In this document: positions 13,495 through 25,854 of the stretch, piece by piece
How positions within the stretch are numbered: position 1 is the stretch's first letter
Layout: every line of letters begins with the position of its first letter
Assembly: GCA_900239685.1 (NCBI GenBank)
Contig: OENT01000016.1
Location: 333,831-397,830 of the forward strand
DNA from: Rotaria macrura
Taxonomy: Eukaryota; Rotifera; Eurotatoria; Philodinida; Philodinidae
Length of the DNA stretch: 64,000 nt
Direction: 5' to 3'
Notes under the pieces: generated by a model
The model's database searches: none
What the model was told of the DNA's origin: nothing
The model's input: only the letters and a program-made list of their open reading frames with translations
Translations under genes and position numbers: made by a program

Positions 13495-14385
13495 ATGTCT
13501 TTAAAAGATTGGTCTCTTCTTTCATTACTTTCATCATCAATTGAACAGTGTAAATCGATTGAATTTATGCCATTAACATCCTCTGATGAATACACAGTAT
13601 ATTGTTATTGTGAACAAAATATATATTTATGTTTAAATCTACTTGAAATCAAATCAATTGTTAGCTTATGTTATTCATTTATATTTTCAAAAAATTATCA
13701 AAAATATAATCAATTAAATATATTAACCCGTGTTCTACTTTGTTATGTGACTGAATGTTTAACAAGTTGGAATATACGTCGACGCTTAGTTTTATCTGGT
13801 ATAATAAATATTCAAGAAGAACTTCAATTTTTAGATAATCTTCTTAATTTAAAACCTAAAAGTGAACAATTATTTCGTTACAGACGTTGGATTGTAAAAC
13901 AGGAACATATCGATAAAATACTAATTAATAAAGAACTTGATATATGTGATCGAACAGCTGAAAAACATTTTATCAATTATGCATCGTGGTCTTATCGACG
14001 ATGGATTATTGATTATTTAAATATTGACATCAATGAAGAATTAGAACGAAATCGTGTATGGTTAGAAAAGAATCTATCAGATTCCAGTGCTTTTTCGTAT
14101 CGTATATATTTGTTAAGAAAAAAGAATTTGAATGAAAAATTAATTGAACAAGAATTAAAACTAAATGATAGTATGTTAAAATTTTATAATGAAAGAGAAT
14201 CATTATGGATTTACAGGCAAACATTAATATTGTTAGCTATGAAATTTCTATCCTTAGATCGTCAAGAATTATTAAATCATGAATTAGATTTGATGAAAAC
14301 ATTTCAAGAAAACTTTTTTTCAATTCGATATTCTCGATTGTTGCGTACACTTTTATCTAGTGATGGAAAACAATATCGAATTTAA
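13495..14385 (+). CDS. PTAR1: PTAR1, protein prenyltransferase alpha-subunit-repeat protein
   Basis: PTAR1 is the alpha subunit of the third protein geranylgeranyltransferase (GGTase-III, with RabGGTB), which adds a geranylgeranyl group to the SNARE Ykt6. Single exon, 296 residues. The PPTA repeat signature (W-x-x-R-R/W) recurs at SWNIRRRLVL (91-100), LFRYRRWIVK (126-135), SWSYRRWIID (164-173), AFSYRIYLLR (199-208) and LWIYRQTLIL (237-246). The protein is shorter than the roughly 400 residues of the vertebrate form, mainly lacking the C-terminal extension. An acceptor TCATTTCAG ends 25 nt before the ATG. The name rests on the degenerate repeat pattern; a farnesyl/GGTase-I alpha subunit would show more regular repeats. 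Confidence 0.82.
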   Translation: MSLKDWSLLSLLSSSIEQCKSIEFMPLTSSDEYTVYCYCEQNIYLCLNLLEIKSIVSLCYSFIFSKNYQKYNQLNILTRVLLCYVTECLTSWNIRRRLVLSGIINIQEELQFLDNLLNLKPKSEQLFRYRRWIVKQEHIDKILINKELDICDRTAEKHFINYASWSYRRWIIDYLNIDINEELERNRVWLEKNLSDSSAFSYRIYLLRKKNLNEKLIEQELKLNDSMLKFYNERESLWIYRQTLILLAMKFLSLDRQELLNHELDLMKTFQENFFSIRYSRLLRTLLSSDGKQYRI

Positions 14386-15253
14386 AGCAATATACAATTT
14401 TTCTTCTCTTTTTGTTGTATAAATGATGTTTAATACAGCCAAATTATATGCTTATATTCAGAATCATGTAGTTACATGTTCGCACGTGATAAAGTGCGCA
14501 TAACCAAGATATCAATCTCGATGCCTATCAGAATTTCATAGATCAGATAATATAACAGGATTGTTTGACAGAAATGACTTGTTTTGTTACTTTTTATTTT
14601 GCACGATTTGTTTTTCTGACTATGAATGAAATCGATGGCCCGTATCATAAAAAAGGAATGATTGAAAGAGCATCATGTGATTTACAAAATGCAAATTTAT
14701 CTTGATTCATGTAGATCAATTAAAGTAATATTTTTCTAATGCTGGATGGATATTTCAACGTGTAAACTGCTACAGGTAAAGTAGTCATGAACCAATCGAA
14801 ACAATGAAATCGATTAACAATAGAACAATTCAGTGTTTGAAGAGTAAAATTTTAGCAATAATAACGAAGACGCATGTTTCTTTTGTGCATCAATACAATA
14901 AAATAGTTACAAAGCTCATCGTGACGTCAGTATTTGTTTTTCCGTATCATACGCACAAAAGAAGAACAAATCCATCTATTTTATCCCAAGGAAACTTTTC
15001 TTTCTTTTAAATGCAACTTACAGAAGTAGGAAAATCACAAATAATTATTCATCAGTATTGCTTAAAAATTAATTCAAATATCAACATTTGTCAAGAAAAA
15101 TAGTATATTTATTTTAATGTGCGATTTTCAAACGCACCATTCTCTTATATTATACATAGACATAGATATCTGTGTTTTTCTAATTATACAAAGCATAACA
15201 ATAAGATGAGAGAAGAAATCCAAAGGAATATAAATGAATCTATCCGACAAACG
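14386..15253. other. Convergent intergenic region PTAR1 / PRIM2
   Basis: About 870 bp between two convergent 3' ends. AT-rich, with no recognisable gene, repeat or RNA. It presumably holds both 3' untranslated regions. Confidence 0.5.
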
Positions 15254-18012
15254 TTATATCTGTGACATATTTTGTGTCATGGAATTGTTATTATTGATTG
15301 GATTCTGATTTGATGTTGTACCTGTAAGTAATTTTCGACTTTCATGAAAATATTGATTTGGATGATTTATTCCAATACCATAATTTTTAACTTTATGTTG
15401 ATATTCGAAAAATAGTTGACAAGCTATTTGATAATGATGTTGTTTTACTTTATCAATAATTTCATTCGTTGTTTCATCATTAACATCGTAATTATTTGTT
15501 AAACGTTGTTTCAATGTTTGACTATCCCAATGTCGATATGGACAACCATGATGTTCATTAACACCTGGTGATGGATCTTGAATTATTTTCATACAACTAT
15601 ACGGTGTATATGATGTATGCTTGCCTTCTTGACCATATGCATGACGAATATTGTAAACATGTTCACGTTCGAATTGCGCAGGATTCATAGAACCATTTGT
15701 AACGAATTCATGACGAAAAAATTTCATACATTCATCAAGTGATAATCCAATACCTTTGAGAAAAAGTCGATATTGTAGTCGACCCAAATGTTTTAAATGA
15801 TGTTGCTGTATCATTTGTTCATGTAAATAACGCATACATAATGGAAACGAACGTTTCGATAAACCGTTTAACATATCAAATGTTATTGTTTCTGTTTGTT
15901 CATTTTCATTAAATGCTTGCATCGTAGTATGTGTACCATGTATACGTTTTTTTCGTAACATTTTTAATATTGTTTCAATACGAGTATCCATTTGTTGAAT
16001 AAATTCATATTTTTTCGATGAACATGTCATTTGATAGGATATGTTCATACGAAAATGTTGTAGAACAAATGATATTATATCATTATCGGATACGTAAGCA
16101 TAGCCATGTGCAAGAAAACATGCACGTTTACGTACTAAATCAGGTACATGTTGAAAACGTACACGAAAATATGCTGTTGAATCAAATGATTTAGCTATTG
16201 TCGATGAATTCATTAGACCTTTGATTATAGTGGATGATATTAATGATTCTCTATGATGTTTTTTTTCGTCATCACTAACAAGTTCATAGAATTGCTTAAT
16301 ATTACTGGATGAATCATTCAAATAATTTAATTGTTCACTTTTAGTTAATACTTGAAACCGATAACGAAACAATTCAAGTTCATTAGTTATAAACCAACGA
16401 CGTTCTTCTTCACTTGGACAAAATGCCAAACGAAGAATATAATGAGATATAATATCATTTTGTAATTCGCTTGATGATGTACCAGTAAACGATGGAAATA
16501 TCATGAACTGAAAAAGAAAAATAATTATTAATGAAAAATTTGATTTTGTTGTTTTTATGAAAGATGATCCTGGTCAATTATCATACACCTTGAATCAATT
16601 GCAGTATGTGATTTAACAATACACTCAAATCGAACACCAATGCTATTACTTTAATCTAACCATTGTATTCACTCATAGTACTACATGATTTTAATTGAAT
16701 TGTCTGACTATCTAGAAATCCGAACTCGATACAATATGATCTTATAAAAATGAAATACAAGCAAACTCGTGCGTTATGTATGCATACAACCGTATTCTGT
16801 TTTCGAAATAATTGCATTGAAAATTCAATGAAATTGATTACTACTCGAAATGGAAAAGAAATTTGTCCAGTATTTGACCAGAGAAATTGAACTTGATCCA
16901 AATCCATCAAGTTGCTACAAGTAAATTATTTGAAAGAATTTCATAGATGAAATATCAAGATACAATCGAGAGATACAATGTACAATCGAAAGAGATGTTT
17001 TTATTGAATCAAAACGATAAGTTATGAATACGTGCTAAGGACTGAGTCTTCAAAATATAACTGTCATCTAAGTTTCCTATTTAAAATAGAATTCGTAGAA
17101 AATTACAAGTTAAAAATCTCTCTATTACATATAGTTCAATACTAGTCAATCCCTATTCCAAAGAATGATAACGAAAGCAATTTAAAATTTAAAAAAGTAA
17201 CCATCTCAAAGAAACTTCACAGCAACGAAGACATACTTCATGTATTCTATTGGGCATAATCTTACTTTAAATATTTTCATAAGGAATAACAAATCGATTA
17301 CTGTTAGTCCTACAGTATTACTCAATGAAGTTACTTCTAGCGGTAAATAATATATGTTTCAATGTGATGATATATTTTGACGATAACAGATACGAAACAC
17401 AACTGATTTCAGTGAAATTAAGAAGAAGCTAAATGACTATTGTCATACTTGGTACTGAAGTTGTGTACTAACGATATTCCTGTTGTTTAGCATTTTAGAA
17501 AATATCTATTGAATTTAAGATATTTATAAAGCAACATCATAAGACAATTGCTACTATTGAATTACATTCAATTATTGGTTTGTCGAGAAACAAAATTTAA
17601 CAGCCAAACGATTTATAGAACTTATCGATCGCATTATTTTCTAAAGATAATCGTCTACTGAATTCGAATAATAAAATCTTACTTTTAAATGATGCAGTTT
17701 GTCTTTTAATTCTTTTCTTATTAATTTTTCAATTTCATCTTTTTTATTCATTGGTGCTAATGATAGTGTTGTATTTAATCGTGCAAGAACTTGTTCGATA
17801 GTTTTCAATATTCGAAGTCTTTCAATAGCTAATGATTGAAAAAGTTCAAGAGATATTGTCATATTTTCTGGATACGTATCATAATAAGGCATATATGAAG
17901 CATTTGTTGAGTTTATTGATAATGATGAAAAATTTGAAGAATTTAAATTAGTTCTTTTTGATGAAGGTGTTGATGATGAATGAAGAGAAAATCGTGTTGC
18001 ACGATATTCCAT
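15254..18012 (-). CDS. PRIM2: DNA primase large subunit
   Basis: The regulatory subunit of primase in the DNA polymerase alpha-primase complex; it carries the 4Fe-4S cluster and helps start RNA primers at origins and Okazaki fragments. Two exons, 18012-17683 and 16507-15254, split by a 1175-nt intron at phase 0, give 527 residues (human about 509). The N-terminal exon carries the conserved helix AIERLRILKTIEQVLARLN. The second exon starts just before the ISHYILRLAFC motif. The four cluster cysteines are C334 (FPLC), C415 (YSCMKI), C432 (HGCPYRH) and C473 (YQIACQ); their spacing (81, 17, 41) matches human (80, 17, 40). RNA/DNA-binding motifs GRLQYRLFLKGIGLSLDE and YNIRHAYGQEGK are intact. The start is chosen because MEYR aligns with the human start and lies 29 nt after a strong polypyrimidine-AG acceptor. 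All key residues are present. Confidence 0.95.
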
Positions 18013-18101
18013 TATAAGGGCAAAAGAAAAGACAAATGAATCTAAAAGAAAAACAAAAGCTAAACGAAAAACAATTTCTTCTGTCGTTTCTTTTCTCGTT
18101 T

Positions 18102-18356
18102 TCAAAATTTCGTTTTTAAAATATAAATAAATAAAATCAAAGTAAAACATAAATTTCTTTCCATTATATGTTTGTTTCCATCTGATTCATAATAATCATA
18201 GTAATCATCATGTGATATAAGTGGGGATGATAATGTTTTATTTAATTCTATAGTTAAAGTTGTAATTCGAAGAGCACGATATTTTTCTCCATCTGTAATA
18301 TTTATTAATATCCATAGACCGAAAAGGGCAAGAAATATTTTAAACATGATTTTCAA
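18102..18356 (-). CDS. Small hypothetical signal-peptide protein upstream of PRIM2
   Basis: 84 residues, no family recognised. It begins with a clear hydrophobic signal segment (FKIFLALFGLWILINI, about residues 5-20), followed by a polar middle with an acidic Tyr/Asp patch (DDYYDYYESDG, about 50-60), and ends in a second hydrophobic stretch (LCFTLILFIYIL) near the C-terminus. This suits a short secreted or tail-anchored membrane protein. Its stop is 89 nt upstream of the PRIM2 ATG on the same strand, and that gap contains a strong splice acceptor, so the two may be made from one precursor. It could instead be a chance frame; the two hydrophobic ends argue mildly against that. Confidence 0.4.
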   Translation of the reverse strand: MKIMFKIFLALFGLWILINITDGEKYRALRITTLTIELNKTLSSPLISHDDYYDYYESDGNKHIMERNLCFTLILFIYILKTKF

Positions 18357-20613
18357 TAATGATGATTCTTTCCTCTTCTTGGTTTGTTGTTTACCTTAAG
18401 AGTATATGGTAGATCACTGATGTGTAAAAATTTATCCTCTCATCAAAGTGAATCGGACACGCCTACCATTTGTATTCATCCTTCATCGGAGGAAAGTTTC
18501 AAGCTATACTTCTATCACACGTACTTCTTGACAATACGGCCTGACCTATTGTAGTTGCACCTAAGAATGAAACGATTTTGAGGAGTGATCGAATCATTTA
18601 ATAACTCAGGATTATTTGGCATGGTTGTCAAAGTAATTCGTTTTCTTTCGAGATTCTGAAAAGGAAGTTCCTTCATGTAATGTAGTAATCAATTTTAAGA
18701 ATCAAATGAAACTAATTAGCACAGAGAAAAACATTCTTGTTTTAATGAAACAACTTAGACGAAATGCATCATTAGTATGCAGTGATCTTCAATAGAATGC
18801 TTACGAGAAGAAAATATGAATTTATTCGTTGTTGGACAATGCTGCATTATCAATGTATCAATAAACTTTTTGCAACAGAGTTTTCTGTGAATATAATCTG
18901 TGAACAGACTCATAATACTACTAATACTGCGTATTAGAATATTCTCTTTAAAGATTTCTATCAGTAACAATCACGGTCATTTTCTCATCTCGTTCATAAC
19001 GATGTATCCATAAACATAACTACAATAGTTTCGCAATGAATCAAACACTTAAATAGAAAAGTTTCTAAACAGAGGAATCGGATTAACTTTTTCTCGAATT
19101 CAAGCAAAGAGATTCCTGTCACGATAAATCTTGTTCGTACACTTTACTTCGATTCAGAAAAATGTTCTAGCCTCTACTCTTGTCTACTTGTACCGACTAA
19201 GTAGCCTATTTTACTAACACGAACACTGACGGGTTCGAATTCATTATTTTATTCATTTCTTTTTATGAAAGTTGATATTTCGGATGACTTGTCATATCTT
19301 GTATTTCAGTCGATCCTTTCTGAAAGCTAATTTTAATCTATGATCAAAACAGTTCTGTTAGTTATTAGTTTCAATTCATGTCTCCTTTGTGTTAATATCA
19401 CCAGGGTATCTCTTTGCTGAGCACAGGGCAAAGCAATAAGGTTATTGTTTCTTTTCAAGCAGAAATGATTTATTCCACAGAAAGTTATGCACAACAAAAA
19501 CAAATGGAAAAGGCAATATGAATATAAACATCTATGACTCACTGTTCTTGTACATAATATCTTTGTATATCTTTTCAATTTTCCTTGTAAGAGTAGAGAT
19601 AGATAGGCCGTTTCTACCCGAAATAATTCCATGGTAAACGATTTTTGTTTCTTGATAACTATTACTGTTTGGGCATTTCGACTGGTAAATGATGGCGATG
19701 GTGAGTTGAAGTGTTTTTCCTGCAAATGAAAGAATATCTCGCTTTTCAGGGATGTTATTCAATCCTCAATAGCTCGGATGAATTAGTAAATGAAACATTC
19801 GTTTCTAAGATTTTTTTATCTAAATTGATACAGCATAATATGTAAAAGAGAGAGTTCACTCTTGTAAGCAACTACGACAATTTTGTAGTGAATCTACCAG
19901 TTTGATTATTTTGCAACTCATTTCGATTCTGATAAGATATACATAATATAAGAATGAGCGCTAGGTTTTGTTACGCAAATGATTGATGCAAACGTAACCT
20001 GTTGTCTATTTATTTTGATCATGGACATCTAAAACAAATTAATATATAAAAGCAGGTTAAAAGAACAATTTTGCATTGTTCTATCATTAATAGTGGATCT
20101 CACTATCATACTCACTAATATTTTACGAATAACCGAATATTATCTTGTAAGATTCTTGTTTACTTATATTTACTTCACCTATGCACCTGAACCATCCGTC
20201 TGTCCGCCCTTCCTCCCTCCCCTCTCCAACAATAAAACACCATTCTACAGTAGAAGACGACGCCGAAGAAAAATTTTACAAGGTTTAATTGAAGCCTATC
20301 CAATTTCCAGAATATTTTTTAGAAATTGAGTGAATTTTGGGGGTTTTAGTCATTAAAAACCCGGTTTTTAAGTAAAAACTCAAGGTTTTGTAATTAAAAA
20401 ATATTTTTTCAAGTAAAAATGCTGTTTTGCAATACTTGACTCCTAAATGTCACGTACTTGCATTGCTTAATAGAATATATCGAGATCAACGTGTCAATGC
20501 CTGTTTTATTGACCTGAGGAACAGAAACAGAAAATACGAGATGAAAGGAAACGAATACAAAGAAGATTGAGTTTTCTTTAAAAGAGAACATATTTATATA
20601 TACATAAATGTGG

Positions 20614-20672
20614 GAGTTGACTCTAAAATTCAGTTGCCTTTTAAAGGCAACTGAATTTTAGAGTCAACTCCG
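20614..20672. repeat. Perfect 29-bp inverted repeat with 1-nt spacer
   Basis: The left arm starts GGAGTTGACTCTAAAATTCA and the right arm is its exact reverse complement, ending ACTCC, with a single T between. Both sides are TA-rich (TATATATA-like). Near-zero-spacer perfect palindromes are unstable, so this is likely recent or under some constraint. It could be a tiny foldback element or a stem-loop RNA. Confidence 0.8.
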
Positions 20673-21364
20673 ACGTATATATATTTATATATATGATGAC
20701 TCATTCAAAAGGAATTGAAACAAGAGAAAAAAACATATAACATAATATTTGTTACTACTTCACACTAAAAATGCCTGTTCAAATGGCAGAAAAGTTTCTC
20801 AAAATCACACTATTTGTTACGTAAATCCTAGTAAACACATGATTCGCAATAGAGAGCTACGGACTCTCATTCTTGGGAGCCGGGGTAGGGAGACAGAAGG
20901 GCTGTTACTTGACCTCACTGGTCGTGAATGATAAGTGCTGCATTGAAATATATCGATGATAAAGGACTTAATCATAGTTTCTACAATAAATTTCTTCGAT
21001 ACATTGCTTTGGATTATTGAACATGTCCATATCAATAGCATAAGATTGATTTTAGTTAAACAAGATTGACTTATCGACGTTATTCTAAATCGAACAATTT
21101 GAATGATGATTGCAGAATGTCTTGAATAAAAACGAAAAGAAAAATGACAAACAAATTTTAGTTTTCATTATTCAGTTTGATCTTCTCATTTTTACATTTT
21201 ATTTCCATACGTATATGAATATAAAAATAAATATAACATAATAGAAGTTATATCAGGAACAGAAAACGAACTATAAAATTCGAGTTTAAATAATTCACTT
21301 CAAATAAGGACGGAAAATCTTACACATATAGAGAAAATGAATGTTTAACCATTATTATTTTTCG

Positions 21365-21394
21365 TGTGTGCTAACGAGTCGACGTTAGCACACA
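21365..21394. repeat. 12-bp stem, 6-nt loop hairpin 3' of GTPBP2
   Basis: TGTGTGCTAACG, loop AGTCGA, then the perfect complement. It lies about 200 bp beyond the GTPBP2 stop in its direction of transcription and is the only GC-balanced spot in a very AT-rich stretch. A role in 3'-end formation is possible but unproven. Confidence 0.5.
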
Positions 21395-21594
21395 GAGTTT
21401 GTAAAAAAAAAAGAGGACATGGATCATAGAAGTAAACTAGGAAACAAACAATAGATCATCGTGTACAGCATAAAATGATATATATATATATATATATGTA
21501 TAGATATATTCATATATTCATATTTGGACGAAAGAAAAATCTGTATATATGAGAAAAGAGAATTATATAAGCACAGTTGCATTTTTGTTGTATT

Positions 21595-24500
21595 TTATTG
21601 TTGTCGAGGAAGAACTTTTATAACATGTCCACTACCTTTTGTTTGAGTACTTGATCGAAATATCAATCGAGATCCTTCAATTAAATATTCGCAACGATTT
21701 CGAAATCGAAATGTTACAGTTGCACTTTTTTCAGCAAATAGTTCTTCCTAAAATTATTAAAATCGAACTCAGAGAACAAACAATAACAAAAATCTATTCA
21801 ATACTGTATTCATGTTCATAATTAATGCTGTTTGACAAATATTTCCAATTATAACAGTTGTTTCAAAACCTGTACGTATTGGTGTACTTGTATGATGCAT
21901 AGATAGATATATCTCGGCCTCGAATTCATCGCATGCTGCAGGATTCGATGTTGATGAAACGATTACCATACCCTAGATTATGTACGTATTCCACTCCGTA
22001 TATTTATATACGTAATGCATCATTTACCTTACGTAATCGACTAATTTCTATTTGAGGAAGACTAAGAGTTGCAGCTTGGCCAGCGCGAACCATTCGTCTC
22101 GAAACACGGTATCGATGAATAGTAGTTACGTTCGTTGGTAAAAATGTACCATCTACTAGAGGACCGACAAGGTAACTTTCACCTGTACGTATGATTCCAC
22201 TACAAAGAAACAAAAGTTCATTCTTCCTACCAGAGAAATATGTCTCAAAGTAGCTTATGAACAGTATGTATCACACATGGAGTCAAAACTTAAATATTTC
22301 GTACTGTCAGAAATAAACAAGAACAACAATAGTGACGTCTGTTCGAATCTGATGCTGATTTCTGAAAACTATTGAAACTTACACGGATTTGAGTATGCAT
22401 GATTTTTGATCATTTTTTGAAATTAGCAAGAATTGAAAACAATGAAGTAACTGTATACTTTGTACTTGAAGTAATTTGGGTTACTTTAGAAGACTTTAAA
22501 GTAGTTTTTGATCATTTTTGAAATATCTTTGTGTTATTTTCTAGAGTACTTTATTTTATTTTGAGCTACTTTTGATGCAACTTCATGGTATTTTTCTGTA
22601 TTTAAAATTTCCCCTCATGTTTTTCAATCAAAATATTAGCCATGAAATCGACATATCTTTGATAAAATGAACAAAATTTCTGTCAAAGCTCAAACTGTTT
22701 GAATACTTTAGTTCTCATAGAAAAAAAATTATTTTCGAAGATAATATCTCATAAATATTTCATAAGTCAGTTCTTTGAGTCTTCTGAGTATTTGAATGAG
22801 ATAGGAACTTGTAGTGGAAAATTCAAGACCAATGTAAACATTTTTTGCAAACTCTTATACGCCGAATTATTTTCATTCATAGCTGAAATGCAACATCAAT
22901 AACGTATCTAGTGAATGAAAATTTGACCTCGTCGATTAATGTCAACTTATTTTATAATATTGAGTTTAATCTTCAAACTTAACTATTTTCGATGTAAAAT
23001 AAAGATTGAATCATACCTTCGTAATATACCACCAACAACAGTCGTACCTGATGAATTGTTTGCATAAATTGCATCAATCTGTATATTAATTAAAACAAAT
23101 ATGAAGCACTTTAACGAATATAATCATATAAATCTTACTCGATATTCGACCGGTAATTGTGACAATCTTTCTTGTTCTTTACTACTTAATCTAGGCGGTA
23201 GAATATTAAGAAATTTTTTCAATAGATCAATATTTTCACCCTTGACACATGAAATCGTAAATATAGGACAAACATGTTTAGCAACAAGCATCTCAGCTGC
23301 TTTTACAAGATCTTCTTCTTTCTTTATAACAAATGGTTTAAGTTGAATTGAATTTCTTTCATTTTGAAGTAAGTCAGTTAAACACCCAATGATGCTTTGA
23401 ATACTGATTGGCAGACATAGATCAATTTTGTTGATGACCACAAATACAGGTACATCCAGGGCAACAGCATATGAAAAATGTTCCCTAGTTGTTTCCACTA
23501 CAATGAATAATAAAATATAACTTTTTTTTCATTTGTTTTCTTATTTAAAACAAAACATAAATAAATGAACTCAACACTCTTACCAACACCCGATGGTGCA
23601 TCAACACATAACATAGCAAAGTCAGCAGCATGTGCTGATAGACCAAATATTGTCGTCCTCATATATCTCGTATGACCAGCAAGATCAGTAAAAGTAATAA
23701 CTAAATGAAGAAAATTTAGCATTAGACACAATAGATGAACAGAATAAGTCATTCGAATACTTTTTGTCGATCGATCACAAATTTCATTGGCTGTTTGATT
23801 ATGACCAAAATCAATACTCTTAAGACATTCAAATAAAATAAAGATCATTTTCGTTTTGTTTTTATTGAATTTTCATACTTCTCCTAAATTGTTAAAACCT
23901 AGAATTTCATGTGTTACAGATGATGTTCGGCCTGTTCGAATTTCATGTAAATGTCGAAATAGATTCATTCGAGATCGTCCACGTCCATCATCAAGTTTAC
24001 CATGCGTACAAACACCAACAATAGAACTTTTTCCACTATCAACAGTACCCAATACAGCAACACGTAAATCAATAAAATGTTGATCATCAGGAACTTTCCG
24101 TACAAGTACTTCAACAACATATCGTCCATTATCTAGTTTACGTTCATGTAATTTTGTAATGGATGCTCCTAATTGATCAGCCATTATTTTTAATGTTGCC
24201 AATGATGCCTCTAAGTCTTCATCATCAACACCCCTGAATGTGCCACAATCTTCAACACCGATTTCATAAAACGCTTCACCTTGTCCCTCTTGTAAACGCC
24301 AATTCATTTGTGTTGTTAAATGCACAAGTCGCTCAGGGCTACGATCGATCAATTTAAGTTTATATTCAATATTACCTTCTTGAGGCTAAGAAGAAAGGAA
24401 AATTTTGAATTCATCTATGTAATTCATAAGTCTATATATGTCAAAAATCAACGAACTGTGAATCAGCTTTTGAAGAAGTTTCTATTTTACTGCTTTAAAA

Positions 24501-25852
24501 AGAAGACAAAATGCATTTTGATCTGTATTTCGATCATATTTAATCTGTTATAAACGTCAAACTAAAGATCGAATAGTTATTCATCATGCAGCTAATGTGA
24601 TCCTTCTTTTCAATCAGTAACAGAACAAATAAAATCATAGTACTAGTTTCTCACTTCTAGTTTCAATCACATATTGTGTTAGAAATCTTACGAGAAGTGC
24701 GCTCAAAATTACGGCGGTGACTATGTAGCAATAGAAACTCTTGAGATGTAGGACATACCGTATTTTTTTCTGACCTTCATATTTTTTTGACATCTTACTA
24801 TATTTCAGTTTTAGAAGGGCCTCTGTGAAACGAACAGTGCTTTTGTAGCATCTGTACTATTATAGTTAAAGTCTGATTCAAATGTTTCTACGAAAATAGT
24901 CATTACTTTGGACATTTATCTAAGAGACGAAGACCCATAACATCCTGTAAAAACGTACAACATGAAACGAGGATTTTGTATCAATACTAGAAGTCTGTAA
25001 CTGTCGATAGATATTCAGTAGATTTCTTCTGTCATGCTACTAAATTAGCAAAGCCACATTGAATTTTTCAGGATCAGGATCACAACAATCACAAAGGCAA
25101 ATAAAATACAAATTATTGCGATAGTATTTTTTAGTCGTTTTTTTCACGGTTACTGATAGAACTTCATTGGTGCTTTGATGAGTATCTCTATTGTAACATG
25201 TTAAAGTTTTCAACATGAAGTAGCGTAAGGATTTTCTTAAGATATAAAATATGAATTCATTTGAAAAGTCGATTACTTAAGTACAATATTACTTACTCTA
25301 GTTGGAATCGAAAATCATTATAACATAATTGCATAATACTAGTACGATTCCTTTCGTTTAATCGGAAACAAAGTTTTAATTCTCAATAGGATTAATAGTA
25401 AATATTACTTGGTACAATCAAGTTTTTTTTCTTCTTTAAATTAAGATGAATCATAATCAAATATCCGAGTATATGCTTATTTTCCTTCTGAAATTGTTTA
25501 TGATTTCATATTAGAAAATATGACTAACACTATTCATTCAATAGTTGATAAAAACATAGTTAACTCATCGATTTGTTCACCTATAGGCTTTAAAGGGATA
25601 TTTTGTAAGTTTTTTTTGCATGAAAAACGTATCGTACTTCAGGTGGTAGTCCCGTCAGAATAAATGGTGAGCGAGGTACTTGTTCATCTTCATCGTCATC
25701 ATCAACTGGGCCAAAAAGACCTAGTCCACATTGATCAATCTAAATAGAAGCAACAGTATGCATAATTTTCATTTTAAACATTAGAAATTCTCCATTGTAA
25801 TCCATACGTTAATAAGATCGTTTCTATGCAACATAGTGTCTGAATTTGACAT
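21595..25852 (-). CDS. GTPBP2: GTP-binding protein 2-like translational GTPase (GTPBP1/2 family)
   Basis: GTPBP1 and GTPBP2 are EF-Tu/Hbs1-related GTPases linked to ribosome rescue with Pelota and to mRNA surveillance. Ten exons in phase: 25852-25808, 25739-25638, 24385-23879, 23818-23761, 23700-23584, 23497-23139, 23078-23017, 22199-22028, 21972-21805, 21747-21595, giving 580 residues (human GTPBP2 about 602). The family-specific N-terminal block runs GNIEYKLKL to EVLVRKVPDDQ. The G domain has P-loop GTVDSGKSS (162-170), HEIRTGRTSS switch I, DLAGH (243-247) and NKID (299-302). Beta-barrel domains follow (FEAEIYL, then ATVTFRF near the end). Several positions favour GTPBP2 over GTPBP1 (start PPE|.EGNIEYKLKL, ILPPRLSSKEQE). 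The ATG follows directly on an ATTTCAG acceptor. Introns of 1252 nt (after exon 2) and 817 nt (after exon 7) are long for this window. Confidence 0.93.
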
Positions 25853-25854
25853 CT

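Larger units (their letters stand above)
18357..21594. other. Intergenic region between the PRIM2 side and GTPBP2
   Basis: About 3.2 kb, AT-rich, no convincing gene. It contains a C/T-rich patch (about 20196-20226), a perfect 59-bp hairpin (20614-20672), a short hairpin (21365-21394) and a TA dinucleotide run near 21478-21500. The overlapping open frames on the minus strand at 19333-19762 look like chance. Confidence 0.5.

Noticed and set aside
19333-19762. Overlapping minus-strand open frames of 130 and 76 residues
   Set aside because: Neither shows a domain or signal, and both frames overlap on the same strand, so at most one could be real.
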